Shown here piece after piece: positions 8,245 through 16,310 of a stretch of 64,000 nt of DNA. The position numbers and the translations under genes are program-made. Source of the stretch: Bacillota bacterium (GTDB lineage: Bacteria; Bacillota; UBA4882; UBA10575); NCBI GenBank assembly GCA_012839115.1, contig DUNX01000074.1:17903-81902 (forward strand), read 5' to 3'. The notes beneath the pieces were generated by a model, which did not search any database, was not told the DNA's origin, and saw only the letters and a program-made list of their open reading frames with translations. The stretch's first letter is position 1. Each line of letters begins with the position of its first letter.

Positions 8245-9990
8245 ATGGAAATGGTTAAAGTAACCATCGACGGTCGTGAAGTACAAGTACCGAAGAACAG
8301 CACTATTCTCGCGGCGGCCCGGGCTGCCGGGATTGAGGTTCCCACCCTTTGTTATAACGAAGACCTGGATGTTAAAGGGATGTGCCGGGTCTGTGTGGTG
8401 GAGGTTGAGGGCAGCCGGACGCTGCAGACCGCCTGTTCCCAGCCGGTCAGTGACGGAATGGTAGTTCACACCAATTCACCCCGGGTGCGGCAGGCCCGCC
8501 GGGTCAATGTTGAACTTCTGCTCTCCAACCACCCCCAGGACTGTCTGGGCTGTGTCCGGAACCAGCGCTGTGAGTTACAGACCCTTGCCGATCAGTTGGG
8601 AATCCGTGAACTAAGATTTCCCCGGCAGGTCAAGTCGGAACAGAAAGATATTTCCACCCCGGCCCTGGTGCGGGATCCGTCCAAATGCATCCTTTGCCGC
8701 CGTTGTGTAGAGGTTTGCCACCAGGTGCAGGGAGTAGGGGCATTATACCCGGTAAACCGGGGTTTTGACACCACCATTGCCCCGGCCGGCGGTGTTGATC
8801 TGGGAGATGTGGCCTGTGTCCAATGCGGCCAGTGCTCTCTGGTCTGCCCGGTCGGCGCCATTTACGAGCAGGACCATACCGAACGGGTCTGGGCGGCCCT
8901 GGCCAACCCTGATAAACATGTGGTGGTCCAGACGGCGCCGGCCATCCGGGTCTCCATCGGTGAAGAGATGGGGCTGGAGCCGGGCGAGGTGACCACCGGG
9001 CAATTGGTGGCCGCCTTGCGCCGCTTGGGCTTTGACCGGGTCTTTGATACCGATTTCAGCGCGGACCTGACCATCATTGAGGAAGGCCACGAACTGCTGA
9101 AACGTTTGGAAAACGGGGAAACCATGCCGATGATTACCTCCTGTAGCCCCGGTTGGATCAAATATATTGAGCACTTTTATCCGGATCTTTTGCCGCACCT
9201 TTCGACCTGTAAATCGCCGCAACAGATGTTTGGCGCCTTGGCCAAGACCTATTACGCAGAAAAGGCGGGAATTGACCCGGCGAATATTTATGTGGTTTCC
9301 ATCATGCCGTGTACAGCCAAGAAATTCGAGTGCGGACGCCCGGAGATGATCGATTCGGGTTATCCGGATGTGGATGCGGTCTTAACCACCAGGGAACTGG
9401 GGCGGATGCTCCGGGAGAACGGGATCAAATTCAGTGAGCTGCCTGAGGAAGAGTATGACGCCCCCCTCGGGATCTCCACCGGCGCCGGGGTTATCTTTGG
9501 CGCCACCGGCGGGGTAATGGAAGCGGCTTTGCGTACAGTTTACGAGGTGGTCACCGGAGAAACCCTGCCTTCCCTGGATTTTACCGCCGTCCGCGGGTTG
9601 GAAGGGATTAAAGAAGCAGAGGTCGATTTAAAAGGGAAAAAGGTCAAAGTGGCGGTCACTCACGGGCTGGGGAACGCCCGCAAATTGCTGGATCTGATTA
9701 AAGCAGGGAAAGCCGATTACCAGTTTATTGAGATTATGTGCTGTCCTGGTGGTTGTATCGGCGGCGGCGGGCAGCCGATTCCCACGACCAAGGAGATCCG
9801 GCAGAAACGGATCGACGCCATCTACCGGGCGGACGCCGGGATGCCGCTGCGTAAATCCCACGAGAACCCGGCGGTCCAAACACTTTACAAAGAATTCCTC
9901 GGCGAGCCGCTGGGCGAAAAATCCCACGAGCTTCTGCATACCCAATACACCAAGCGCGAAAAGTACCCGGAAAAAGCGGCGGATATGTAG
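8245..9990 (+). CDS. hydA: [FeFe] hydrogenase catalytic subunit HydA
   Basis: H2-evolving or H2-oxidising catalytic subunit, 581 residues, cytoplasmic (no signal or TAT motif). Order: N-terminal plant-type 2Fe-2S (CYNEDLDVKGMCRVC), the His-Cys-ligated 4Fe-4S region (HPQDCLGCVRNQRCELQ), two 4Fe-4S motifs (CILCRRCVEVC, CVQCGQCSLVCP), then the H-cluster domain with ITSCSPGW at about 297-304, IMPCTAKKFE at about 353-362 and EIMCCPGGCIGGGGQP at about 496-511. It lacks the extra C-terminal 2Fe-2S domain of some HydA. The GTG at 8236 and ATGs at 8245 and 8251 are possible starts. With HydBC it should form a soluble NAD(H)/ferredoxin-linked hydrogenase. Maturases HydEFG are not in the window. Confidence 0.96.
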   Translation: MEMVKVTIDGREVQVPKNSTILAAARAAGIEVPTLCYNEDLDVKGMCRVCVVEVEGSRTLQTACSQPVSDGMVVHTNSPRVRQARRVNVELLLSNHPQDCLGCVRNQRCELQTLADQLGIRELRFPRQVKSEQKDISTPALVRDPSKCILCRRCVEVCHQVQGVGALYPVNRGFDTTIAPAGGVDLGDVACVQCGQCSLVCPVGAIYEQDHTERVWAALANPDKHVVVQTAPAIRVSIGEEMGLEPGEVTTGQLVAALRRLGFDRVFDTDFSADLTIIEEGHELLKRLENGETMPMITSCSPGWIKYIEHFYPDLLPHLSTCKSPQQMFGALAKTYYAEKAGIDPANIYVVSIMPCTAKKFECGRPEMIDSGYPDVDAVLTTRELGRMLRENGIKFSELPEEEYDAPLGISTGAGVIFGATGGVMEAALRTVYEVVTGETLPSLDFTAVRGLEGIKEAEVDLKGKKVKVAVTHGLGNARKLLDLIKAGKADYQFIEIMCCPGGCIGGGGQPIPTTKEIRQKRIDAIYRADAGMPLRKSHENPAVQTLYKEFLGEPLGEKSHELLHTQYTKREKYPEKAADM

Positions 9991-10013
9991 AAAGACTCCT
10001 GGCTCGGCCAGGA

Positions 10014-10051
10014 AAAAGCCCCGGCGGATTTGCCGGGGCTTTGTTTTTTTT
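10014..10051 (+). terminator. Intrinsic terminator of the hydrogenase operon
   Basis: Perfect 11-bp stem AAAGCCCCGGC (10016-10026) with GCCGGGGCTTT (10032-10042), followed by a T-rich run to 10051. Confidence 0.95.
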
Positions 10052-10150
10052 CCTTTTCATTGAGGTTTGCCTGGATTCGCCTGCAGCCTGCGGGCAGCCG
10101 GGGGCGCGCGTTGAGCCGGTTGATGGAAAAAAAAGACAGGTCCAGGGCGG

Positions 10151-10175
10151 AAAAAAGACCACCGCGTAGGTGGTC
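10151..10175 (-). terminator. Intrinsic terminator of the candidate small RNA
   Basis: Perfect 7-bp stem at 10157-10163 / 10169-10175 with a 5-base loop. On the minus strand it is followed by six T (10156-10151). Confidence 0.8.
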
Positions 10176-10294
10176 AATAGTGTAAACTTTGTTTCCCTTC
10201 TCTGACTGCCGGCGTGGTCAAGAGAAGCGAGCGGCTACTCGGTCGCTGGCGCCTGCGCGTTGTAACGCTCCACCTTGAAATGATTTCAAGGTGA
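10151..10294 (-). ncRNA. Candidate small RNA, promoter- and terminator-bounded
   Basis: Read on the minus strand, a consensus promoter (10300-10328) is followed 6 bases later by a perfect 10-bp hairpin (CACCTTGAAA-TCA-TTTCAAGGTG, 10293-10271). Further hairpins follow, including TCTCTTGAC ... GTCAGAGA, and the element ends in an intrinsic terminator GACCACC-TACGC-GGTGGTC plus TTTTTT (10175-10151). The transcript would be about 140 nt with no start codon plus frame of note. It does not match 6S, SRP, tmRNA or riboswitch signatures I can recall. It could be an antisense or trans-acting regulator; function unknown. Confidence 0.55.
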
Positions 10295-10299
10295 TATCA

Positions 10300-10328
10300 A
10301 TTATAACATATAAAAAAAAATAATGCAA
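10300..10328 (-). promoter_or_regulatory. Sigma-A promoter of the candidate small RNA
   Basis: On the minus strand: TTGCAT (10328-10323), exactly 17 bp, TATAAT (10305-10300). It sits in a very A/T-rich stretch (about 10300-10530) that holds no gene. Confidence 0.75.
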
Positions 10329-10539
10329 GGGTTTTTTAAAAAAAATTTTACAGGTGATAAAACCTAGTTTAGCAGGGATTTTTCTTTAATCCACCGGTAA
10401 ACAAGGAAAAAATTTTGAAATTATAAATTTTACTTAAACCGGGCAAGCAAAAATTTTTCCCCTCTCATAGGTGACATTTTACCAGAATAGGTTCAACATG
10501 ACATTATCATAGAATAACTACAGTAAAAAATTTCTTTTC

Positions 10540-10568
10540 TTGACGGCGGTACAACCTTGTGGTAAAAT
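10540..10568 (+). promoter_or_regulatory. Sigma-A promoter of tRNA-Val
   Basis: TTGACG at 10540-10545, 17-bp spacer, TAAAAT at 10563-10568, placing transcription start about 7 bases before the tRNA. Confidence 0.8.
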
Positions 10569-10581
10569 AAATAAGACCGCT

Positions 10582-10658
10582 GGGGGAGTAGCCCAGTTGG
10601 TTAGAGCGCTACGTTGACATCGTAGAGGCCAGCGGTTCGAGTCCGCTCTCCCCCACCA
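10582..10658 (+). tRNA. tRNA-Val (anticodon GAC)
   Basis: A 77-nt cloverleaf: acceptor GGGGGAG pairs with CTCCCCC, with discriminator A and encoded CCA. The D arm contains AGTTGGTTAG. The anticodon arm is CTACG-TTGACAT-CGTAG with GAC in positions 34-36. The T arm is GCGGTTCGAGTCCGC. It is a single tRNA with its own promoter and terminator. Confidence 0.97.
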
Positions 10659-10675
10659 TATTTTGCCATCAGTAG

Positions 10676-10709
10676 CAGGCCCGCTTTTGTGAAGCCGGCC
10701 TGTTTTTTT
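10676..10709 (+). terminator. Intrinsic terminator after tRNA-Val
   Basis: CAGGCC pairs with GGCCTG, with an inner GCTT/AAGC extension across a C-C mismatch, followed by TTTTTTT. Confidence 0.85.
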
Positions 10710-10740
10710 ATACAACGAGAGGTTGGCATAAGAAGGGGAC

Positions 10741-10769
10741 TTGTAAAGAGAAAATGCTTGTGCTATAAT
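10741..10769 (+). promoter_or_regulatory. Sigma-A promoter of the yqzL-like gene and pheST
   Basis: TTGTAA at 10741-10746, 17 bp, TATAAT at 10764-10769. No other good promoter lies before the T-box, so this one probably serves the miniprotein, the T-box and pheST. Confidence 0.75.
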
Positions 10770-10818
10770 GGAAAAAAGAAAGGGTGGCTCGACCGAGTAT
10801 AAAAAGAAGGGGAGGGAC

Positions 10819-10920
10819 ATGATGATCCTTTCCGCCGAGTTTTTTTGGAAACTCTTTAAGATTACCGGGTCGATTTCAGCCTATTTAGTATATAAAGAAT
10901 TTCTTAACCGAGTGAATTGA
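10819..10920 (+). CDS. YqzL-like miniprotein (33 aa)
   Basis: A 33-residue frame, MMILSAEFFWKLFKITGSIS followed by AYLVYKEFLNRVN. Its ATG has GGGGAGGGAC directly upstream and a consensus promoter 50 bases earlier. The pattern FFWKLFxxTGSIxAYLxYKE recalls the YqzL family of very short Firmicutes proteins, whose function is unknown. In Bacillus yqzL lies near recO; here it lies between a promoter and the Phe T-box. The good ribosome site and the family-like pattern argue that it is a real gene. Confidence 0.7.
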   Translation: MMILSAEFFWKLFKITGSISAYLVYKEFLNRVN

Positions 10921-10930
10921 CTATTCATAA

Positions 10931-11227
10931 AAATGCAAAGACAAGGAAAGAGAGAGTAAACCGGAGCAAACGGCACAGAGAGGAGTGGGGGCTGCGAGCA
11001 TTCCCCGGGAGCCCGGTTGAAGTTCACTCTGGAGTCGCAGGCTGAACAAGCGCAAGAGCGCGGTAAGTAGGCCGGGCCGGAACTCCACCGTTAATGGAGA
11101 AGACGCACATGTGGGAAGACCGGAAAGAACCGGGCTCAATCCTGCATGCTATCGAGGAGAGCCTTTGCCGGCTAAAAAGGGTGGTACCGCGGAGATCCTT
11201 CGTCCCTTATCAGGCGAAGGTTTTTTT
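10931..11227 (+). promoter_or_regulatory. T-box leader, phenylalanine-specific, for pheST
   Basis: The T-box core AAAAAGGGTGGTACCGCGG is at 11174-11192 and a competing terminator (CCTTCG/CGAAGG plus T-run) at 11197-11227. The stem I part contains AGAGAG near its start and GTTGAAGTTCACTCTGGAG, in which TTC at 11033-11035 is the likely Phe specifier; the Ile leader at 60177 has ATC in the same sequence context. Uncharged tRNA-Phe should favour readthrough into pheS. Confidence 0.95.
11197..11227 (+). terminator. Regulated terminator of the Phe T-box
   Basis: Stem CCTTCG (11197-11202) with CGAAGG (11215-11220), then seven T. It is mutually exclusive with the antiterminator that uses the GGTACCGCGG bulge. 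Confidence 0.9.
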
Positions 11228-11324
11228 ATTATCTGCTTATTGAGGTTTACTTAAGGTTTGCCCTGTTGCGGGCAAGGTGATGCGCTCGCAGGCGCCGGAC
11301 GCGGCAGGGGAGGGAGGTAGAGCA

Positions 11325-12344
11325 ATGCGTGAAGAATTACGGAAAATGGCGGAAGAGGCACGGGAAAAGATTGCGGGTATCTCTTCAACAGCTGAGTTAA
11401 ACCAGGTCCGGATCGACCTCTTTGGCAAGAAGGGAACGATTACTCAGCTTTCCCGTAGGTTGAAAGAGTTCCCCCCGGAAGAACGGCCGCTTTTTGGCAA
11501 ATTAGTGAATGATTTGCGCCAGGAACTGGCCGGGGTTCTTGAAGAGAGGGAAGAGGCCATCTCCCGGCGGGAGAAAGCAGCCCGTTTGCAAGAGGAACGC
11601 ATCGATGTGGAACTTCCCGGCAGAAAGCCGCGGCGGGGGCGGTCGCATCCCATGCTGATGTTGATTGATGAGATCACCGGTATTTTTATGGGGATGGGTT
11701 TTGATGTGGCTGAAGGGCCGGAGATCGAATGGGATTATTATAACTTCGAAGCCCTGAATATTCCTCCGGAACACCCGGCCCGGGAGATGCACGACAGCCT
11801 CTATATCACCGAGAAAATACTCTTGCGGACCCATACCTCCCCGGTTCAGATCCGGACCATGGAAAAACTCCGTCCGAAACCGGTCCGCATTATCGCCCCC
11901 GGCCGGGTTTACCGCCGGGATGCGCTGGATGCGACCCATTCGCCGCTTTTTTATCAGATTGAGGGCCTGGCGGTAGATGAGGGGATTACTTTTGGGGATC
12001 TCAAAGGGGTTTTGACGGTTTTTGCCCGGAAAATCTTTGGCAAGGACCGGGAAGTCCGTTTCCGCCCCAGCTTTTTCCCGTTTACCGAACCCAGTGCGGA
12101 GGTGGATGTCTCCTGTGGCTGCCAAGGAGCAGGGTGCCGGGTCTGTAAAAACACCGGCTGGCTCGAGATTTTGGGCGCCGGCTCCGTTGACCCCCGGGTA
12201 TTGGCCATGGCCGGCTATGATCCGGAAAAATATTCGGGGTTTGCCTTTGGGATGGGAGTGGAACGGATCGCCATGTTACGTTATGGGATTCCGGATATTC
12301 GCTATTTTTATGAGAACGATTACCGCTTTTTGGCGCAGTTTTAG
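11325..12344 (+). CDS. pheS: Phenylalanyl-tRNA synthetase alpha subunit
   Basis: Class II aminoacyl-tRNA synthetase subunit, 339 residues, holding the catalytic site of the (alpha beta)2 enzyme. An N-terminal coiled-coil tRNA-binding arm (residues 1-85) is followed by motif 1 ([19 protein letters not shown]), motif 2 ([28 protein letters not shown]) and motif 3 ([22 protein letters not shown]). The ATG at 11325 follows GGGAGGTAGAGCA; an upstream in-frame ATG at 11277 would add a low-complexity leader and is rejected. It is controlled by the T-box. Confidence 0.97.
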   Translation: MREELRKMAEEAREKIAGISSTAELNQVRIDLFGKKGTITQLSRRLKEFPPEERPLFGKLVNDLRQELAGVLEEREEAISRREKAARLQEERIDVELPGRKPRRGRSHPMLMLIDEITGIFMGMGFDVAEGPEIEWDYYNFEALNIPPEHPAREMHDSLYITEKILLRTHTSPVQIRTMEKLRPKPVRIIAPGRVYRRDALDATHSPLFYQIEGLAVDEGITFGDLKGVLTVFARKIFGKDREVRFRPSFFPFTEPSAEVDVSCGCQGAGCRVCKNTGWLEILGAGSVDPRVLAMAGYDPEKYSGFAFGMGVERIAMLRYGIPDIRYFYENDYRFLAQF

Positions 12345-12373
12345 GGTTTCTCTTAGCGCTGCTGTCGACAGGA

Positions 12374-12412
12374 GGCGGAACCGGATTTCGTCCGGACGGA
12401 AGCGGTTCCGCC
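12374..12412 (+). promoter_or_regulatory. Strong hairpin between pheS and pheT
   Basis: GGCGGAACCG (12374-12383) pairs with CGGTTCCGCC (12403-12412). No T-run follows, so it may stabilise or divide the pheST message rather than terminate it. Confidence 0.5.
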
Positions 12413-12481
12413 TTTGGCTAAGATTTTACATCAGTATGGATAAGAATTTTTACATCAGTTTGAATAAGGAGGCCGGAGAAG

Positions 12482-14893
12482 ATGCGAGTTCCTTACAACT
12501 GGTTGCGTGAATATGTTCCCGTGGAACTGGATCCTCACGAATTGGCAGATAAAATGACCATGGCCGGAATCGCCGTGGAGGAACTGGAAGATCCTAGCGC
12601 CCCTTACCGGGCGCTGCGGGTGGGTGAGGTCTGCGGCCTGCAACCGCATCCTCAAGCAGAAAGACTTCTCATCTGCCGGGTCAGGCTTAGCGACGGCGAG
12701 ATCACCGTTGTCACCGCCGCCCGGAATCTCAAGACCGGGGATAAAGTACCGGTGGCCCTGCCCGGAGTGGGGCTGCCCGACGGTACGGTAATTGCGGAGG
12801 TTGATTTTCAAGGCGTGGTCTCCCAGGGGATGCTTTGCTCCGAAGAAGAATTGGGGTTAAGCCGGGAGGCGGAAGGGATTATGGTTTTGCCCCCGGGAAC
12901 CGCCTTAACGGACAATCTTCCCACAATACTTGGGCTTGACAGCCCTGTGCTGGTGCTGGAGCTTACTCCCAACCGGGCCGATTGTTACGGAGTGTTGGGC
13001 GTAGCCCGGGAGGTTGCAGCCTTGACCGGTTGCCCGCTTAACCTGCCGGAATTGACGGTGGCGGAGGAGACGGACCGCGGGATCAAAGACTTTGCCGGTG
13101 TAGAACTCTGCGATCCCGAGCTTTGTCCCAGATATACGGGGAGGGTCTTTTTCGATCTGCAGGTGGGCGAATCGCCTTTATGGCTGAAAACTCGGCTGCT
13201 CGCTGCCGGGATGCGGCCGGTCAACAATGTGGTTGATCTGACCAACTACGTTATGTGGGAGTTAAACCAGCCCTTACATGCTTTTGACCTGGACCGGATG
13301 GCCGGGAAGAAGGTTCTGGTGCGCCGGGCCGGAGATGGAGAACGCCTGATCACCCTGGACGGAGTAGAAAGGGTTTTGACCCCGGAAGATCTGGTGATTG
13401 CCGATGCGGAAAAAGCCCAGGGGATCGCCGGGGTAATGGGGGGCGAGGCCAGTGAGGTCTCGCCACAAACACGCACGGTTTTCCTGGAGTCCGCCTATTT
13501 TTCCCCGGTAAATACCCGGCGGACCGCCCAGAACCTTGGCCTCCAGTCGGAGGCGGCGCTCCGTTTCGGAAAAGGACTGGATCCGGAAGGGCCGCCGGTT
13601 GCTCTTGACCGCATGGCCCATCTGGTAACCAAGATCGGCGCCGGCCGCACAGCCGCGGGGATAATTGACGAATACCCCCGGCCGGTACCAGCCAGGAAGG
13701 TCCGTTTGCGGGCGGAGCGGGTAAACAACCTTCTCGGCCTGGACCTTGAGGCCGGTTATATGGAAGAGATCCTCCGGCGGCTCAATTTTGGGATCAGTAA
13801 AGAAGAAGAACGGGTTTTTCAGGTAGGGATCCCTTCATACCGCCAGGATATTGAGAACGAGGCGGATCTGTCCGAAGAGATCGCCCGGATCCACGGGTAC
13901 GACAAGATCCCGCCGACTTACCCGGCGGCAAGACGTCCGGGGGCCTTTACCCCGAGGCAACTGTGGGAGAAACAGATCCGTGATTTAATGCAGGGTTACG
14001 GTTTCTCCGCGGTTGTGACCTACAGTTTCCATGGGGAAAAAACCTTTGACCGCTTAAACCTGCCGGCAAACGATCCTTTGCGCCATGCCGTCCGTTTAAA
14101 GATCCCCCTTAGTGAAGAGGGCTCCCTGATGCGAACCACGTTGCTCGGTGGTGTGCTTGAGGTTTTGAGTTACAATGCGAAAAGGAAAACCGATAACCTG
14201 TGCCTCTTTGAACTGGCCCGTGTCTACCTACCGGCCGGGGACGAAGACTCCTTGCCCCAGGAAGACCTCCATCTAGCCGGAGGCTTGATGGGCTTGATCA
14301 ATGAAAAAGCCTGGAACCAGCTGGCGAGACAGGCCGACTTTTATGATGGGAAAGGGGTTTTGGAGGCACTCCTGGCCGAATTGAAGGTTAAAGATTGGAG
14401 CTTCGAAAGGGGTGAGCACCCCGCCCTGCACCCCGGGCGGACCGCTTTCCTGACCGTTCAAGGGAAGAAGGCGGGGGTGATCGGGGAGATCCATCCCGAA
14501 GTCAAAGAGGCCTTTGGTCTGAATTCCCCGGCGATCCTCTTTGAACTGGATATCGAAAGGATCTGGCCGGCGGTGGAAAGCGGAGTTATCCAGGTAAAAC
14601 CGTTGCCTAAATTCCCGCCGGTCCTGCGGGATATCGCACTGGTCCTGCCGGCCAATATCCCCGTGGCAGAAGTCATGGGTCTGGTGCAGACCACCGGCGG
14701 CCAGATCCTGGAAAAAGTCGAGCTTTTTGATGTCTACAGCGGCGGGACAATTCCAAAAGACCGGCGCAGCCTGGCCTTTTCCCTGATTTTCCGCCGGCCG
14801 GAACGGACTTTACAAGATGATGAAGTCAATAAGGTGCTTGAAAAGATCCTTGACCGGTTGGCCGCGGAGTATGATGCCGAGATCCGCCGGTGA
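12482..14893 (+). CDS. pheT: Phenylalanyl-tRNA synthetase beta subunit
   Basis: Structural and editing subunit, 803 residues, full length for the family. The N-terminal EMAP/OB-type tRNA-binding domain is at about residues 40-150 (GEVCGLQPHPQAERLLICRV ... GVVSQGMLCSEEELGL). B3/B4 editing, B5 and the catalytic-like core follow, and the C-terminal ferredoxin-fold anticodon-binding domain (KFPPVLRDIALVLP ... SLAFSLIFRRPERTLQDDEV) covers the last ~95 residues. The ATG follows AAGGAGGCCGGAGAAG. It is co-transcribed with pheS 137 bases upstream. Confidence 0.97.
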   Translation: MRVPYNWLREYVPVELDPHELADKMTMAGIAVEELEDPSAPYRALRVGEVCGLQPHPQAERLLICRVRLSDGEITVVTAARNLKTGDKVPVALPGVGLPDGTVIAEVDFQGVVSQGMLCSEEELGLSREAEGIMVLPPGTALTDNLPTILGLDSPVLVLELTPNRADCYGVLGVAREVAALTGCPLNLPELTVAEETDRGIKDFAGVELCDPELCPRYTGRVFFDLQVGESPLWLKTRLLAAGMRPVNNVVDLTNYVMWELNQPLHAFDLDRMAGKKVLVRRAGDGERLITLDGVERVLTPEDLVIADAEKAQGIAGVMGGEASEVSPQTRTVFLESAYFSPVNTRRTAQNLGLQSEAALRFGKGLDPEGPPVALDRMAHLVTKIGAGRTAAGIIDEYPRPVPARKVRLRAERVNNLLGLDLEAGYMEEILRRLNFGISKEEERVFQVGIPSYRQDIENEADLSEEIARIHGYDKIPPTYPAARRPGAFTPRQLWEKQIRDLMQGYGFSAVVTYSFHGEKTFDRLNLPANDPLRHAVRLKIPLSEEGSLMRTTLLGGVLEVLSYNAKRKTDNLCLFELARVYLPAGDEDSLPQEDLHLAGGLMGLINEKAWNQLARQADFYDGKGVLEALLAELKVKDWSFERGEHPALHPGRTAFLTVQGKKAGVIGEIHPEVKEAFGLNSPAILFELDIERIWPAVESGVIQVKPLPKFPPVLRDIALVLPANIPVAEVMGLVQTTGGQILEKVELFDVYSGGTIPKDRRSLAFSLIFRRPERTLQDDEVNKVLEKILDRLAAEYDAEIRR

Positions 14894-15000
14894 CCGGCGG
14901 AAGGTAAAGGCGGTAATGGTCTGGTAAGCATCAGGCCGCAAGGAACGTAACCCGGGTAATATTAAACCCCTCCAGACTCATATAGATAAATGGGTTCTCA

Positions 15001-15263
15001 TGAAGGAGGGGTCCCCTCCTTCTTATGGAGATGAGCATGGGGGAGGAGGGGGCCCCTCCTTCTCGTAGGTAAAAGACTCAGGGAGGAGGGGGCCCCTCCT
15101 TCTCGTAGGTAAAAGACTCAGGGAGGAGGGGGCCCCTCCTTCTCGTAGGTAAAAGACTCATGAAGGAGGGGTTCCCTCCTTCTCATGGAGATGAACATGG
15201 GGGAGGAGGGGTTCTCCTTTGCATGGAGGCAAAAGTCTCATGAAGGAGAGGTTTTACATTTCC
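15001..15263 (+). repeat. 40-bp tandem repeat with GGAGGGG/CCCCTCC palindromes
   Basis: Six 40-base units start at 15001, 15041, 15081, 15121, 15161 and 15201, and a seventh partial unit begins at 15241. Units 2, 3 and 4 are identical. Each has the near-palindrome AGGAGGGGGCCCCTCCT (8-bp arms) followed by a TCTCGTAGGTAAAAGACTCA- or TCTCATGGAGATGAACATGG-type half. The last unit boundary supplies the ATG and first codons of the next gene. Forty is not a multiple of three, so the array is not coding. Confidence 0.95.
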
Positions 15264-16133
15264 CCGGAAAAGAAGGAACGGGTAGCCCTTTCTTTCTTGG
15301 CTGTAGTACAGCTTTGGGCCTTATGGGCCAGATCTTATCTGTATCCCTTACTATTTTTCACCCATTTTACCTGGGATTACAGCCTGCGGCTCCTCTTTTT
15401 TCTGTTGATTTATACCGGCCGGTACCATATTTTTCGGGAATACCGGCGCCCGGGAATACTGGCGGCGGCTTTTATGACCGGTTTTGCCGGGCCCTTCTCC
15501 TTTTACCTCATTTTTTCGCGGCCACCCGGTGAAGAATGGTACCTGGCGGGTTTGGCCTTAATCGACTATGCGGTATTAGCGGTTTATTACGGGATTATCA
15601 TTGAGTTTGTTGTCGCGATCACGGGAGAGCTTTGGAAAAAAGAAAAACCCTTTGGCTGTGACCTTACTTTGCCGGGGCAGAGGTTCTTCGCGGCTGAAAA
15701 AGGGGTGACCACCCATGTACGGCTTACCCTCTATTTAATTCCCCTGCTTTGCCTGGCCCTCTATGCTTTGCATACTCGTTATCTCTTTGATTGGATCTTC
15801 TATAGCCATGCGGCGGTTATCCTTCTTCTCCTCTTTTTCTTCTGGCCCCTCCTCCGGCTGCAAGCCCGGTTGCGGGAAGCAGCCGCTCCGGAACGACAGG
15901 TGATTGCCGAAAAATTAAACCGGCTCTATCTGCGGTCGTGCGCGGCATCCTCTCTTCCCCCGTCTTCTGCCGCCGGTTGCTGTGAAGAAATTATCACGCT
16001 CTGTATCTACCATGATTTTCTTCTCTCCTCAGCCGCCCTCCCTTGGCGCTGGGATAATCTCCTGCCTCTCATCGGTGGTTTTCTCTTCCTCTTTTCCCAA
16101 CCCGCCCTTGCCCGGTTATTCTTGACAAGCTAG
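15240..16133 (+). CDS. Multi-pass membrane protein of unknown function
   Basis: A 297-residue protein I do not recognise. Hydrophobic segments suggest five to seven membrane spans (around residues 15-35, 42-56, 66-88, 97-125, 165-185, 190-210 and 268-290), with basic loops and a Cys pair (SAAGCCEE) near residue 248. The start is placed at ATG 15240 behind ATGGAGGCAAAAGTCTC. That start and the next codons (MKE) coincide with the last copy of the 40-bp repeat TCATGAAGGAG, so the array sets its translation signal. zapA follows. No catalytic motif is visible. Confidence 0.7.
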   Translation: MKERFYISPEKKERVALSFLAVVQLWALWARSYLYPLLFFTHFTWDYSLRLLFFLLIYTGRYHIFREYRRPGILAAAFMTGFAGPFSFYLIFSRPPGEEWYLAGLALIDYAVLAVYYGIIIEFVVAITGELWKKEKPFGCDLTLPGQRFFAAEKGVTTHVRLTLYLIPLLCLALYALHTRYLFDWIFYSHAAVILLLLFFFWPLLRLQARLREAAAPERQVIAEKLNRLYLRSCAASSLPPSSAAGCCEEIITLCIYHDFLLSSAALPWRWDNLLPLIGGFLFLFSQPALARLFLTS

Positions 16134-16149
16134 TTTGAAAATCCCTGCC

Positions 16150-16226
16150 TGCCTTTGGCGGTCTTTGGCAGCTTTGGAACCTTTGGTGTCCTTTGCCGAT
16201 CCTTTGGTGGCCCTTCCTTTGGTGCA
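16150..16226 (+). repeat. Degenerate CTTTGG repeats before zapA
   Basis: About eight copies of CCTTTGG/TCTTTGG at uneven 8-14 base spacing. If read in the zapA frame it would give a Phe/Gly-rich leader not expected in ZapA, so it is taken as non-coding. Confidence 0.6.
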
Positions 16227-16310
16227 GGAGTTTTCAATCTTTTGCCTAATATTTTAATGATGCCGGGCTCGCAGAGGCGTAAAACACCCCGGCCGTGGGT
16301 GGTGGAGATA

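Noticed and set aside
10151..10294. 6S RNA, SRP RNA or riboswitch identity for the small RNA
   Set aside because: No central bubble of 6S type, no SRP core GGAAGNAGCA-like loop, no known aptamer motif recognised.
15001..15263. 40-bp units as a CRISPR array or coding repeat
   Set aside because: Units are directly abutting with no spacers, and 40 bases is not a multiple of three.
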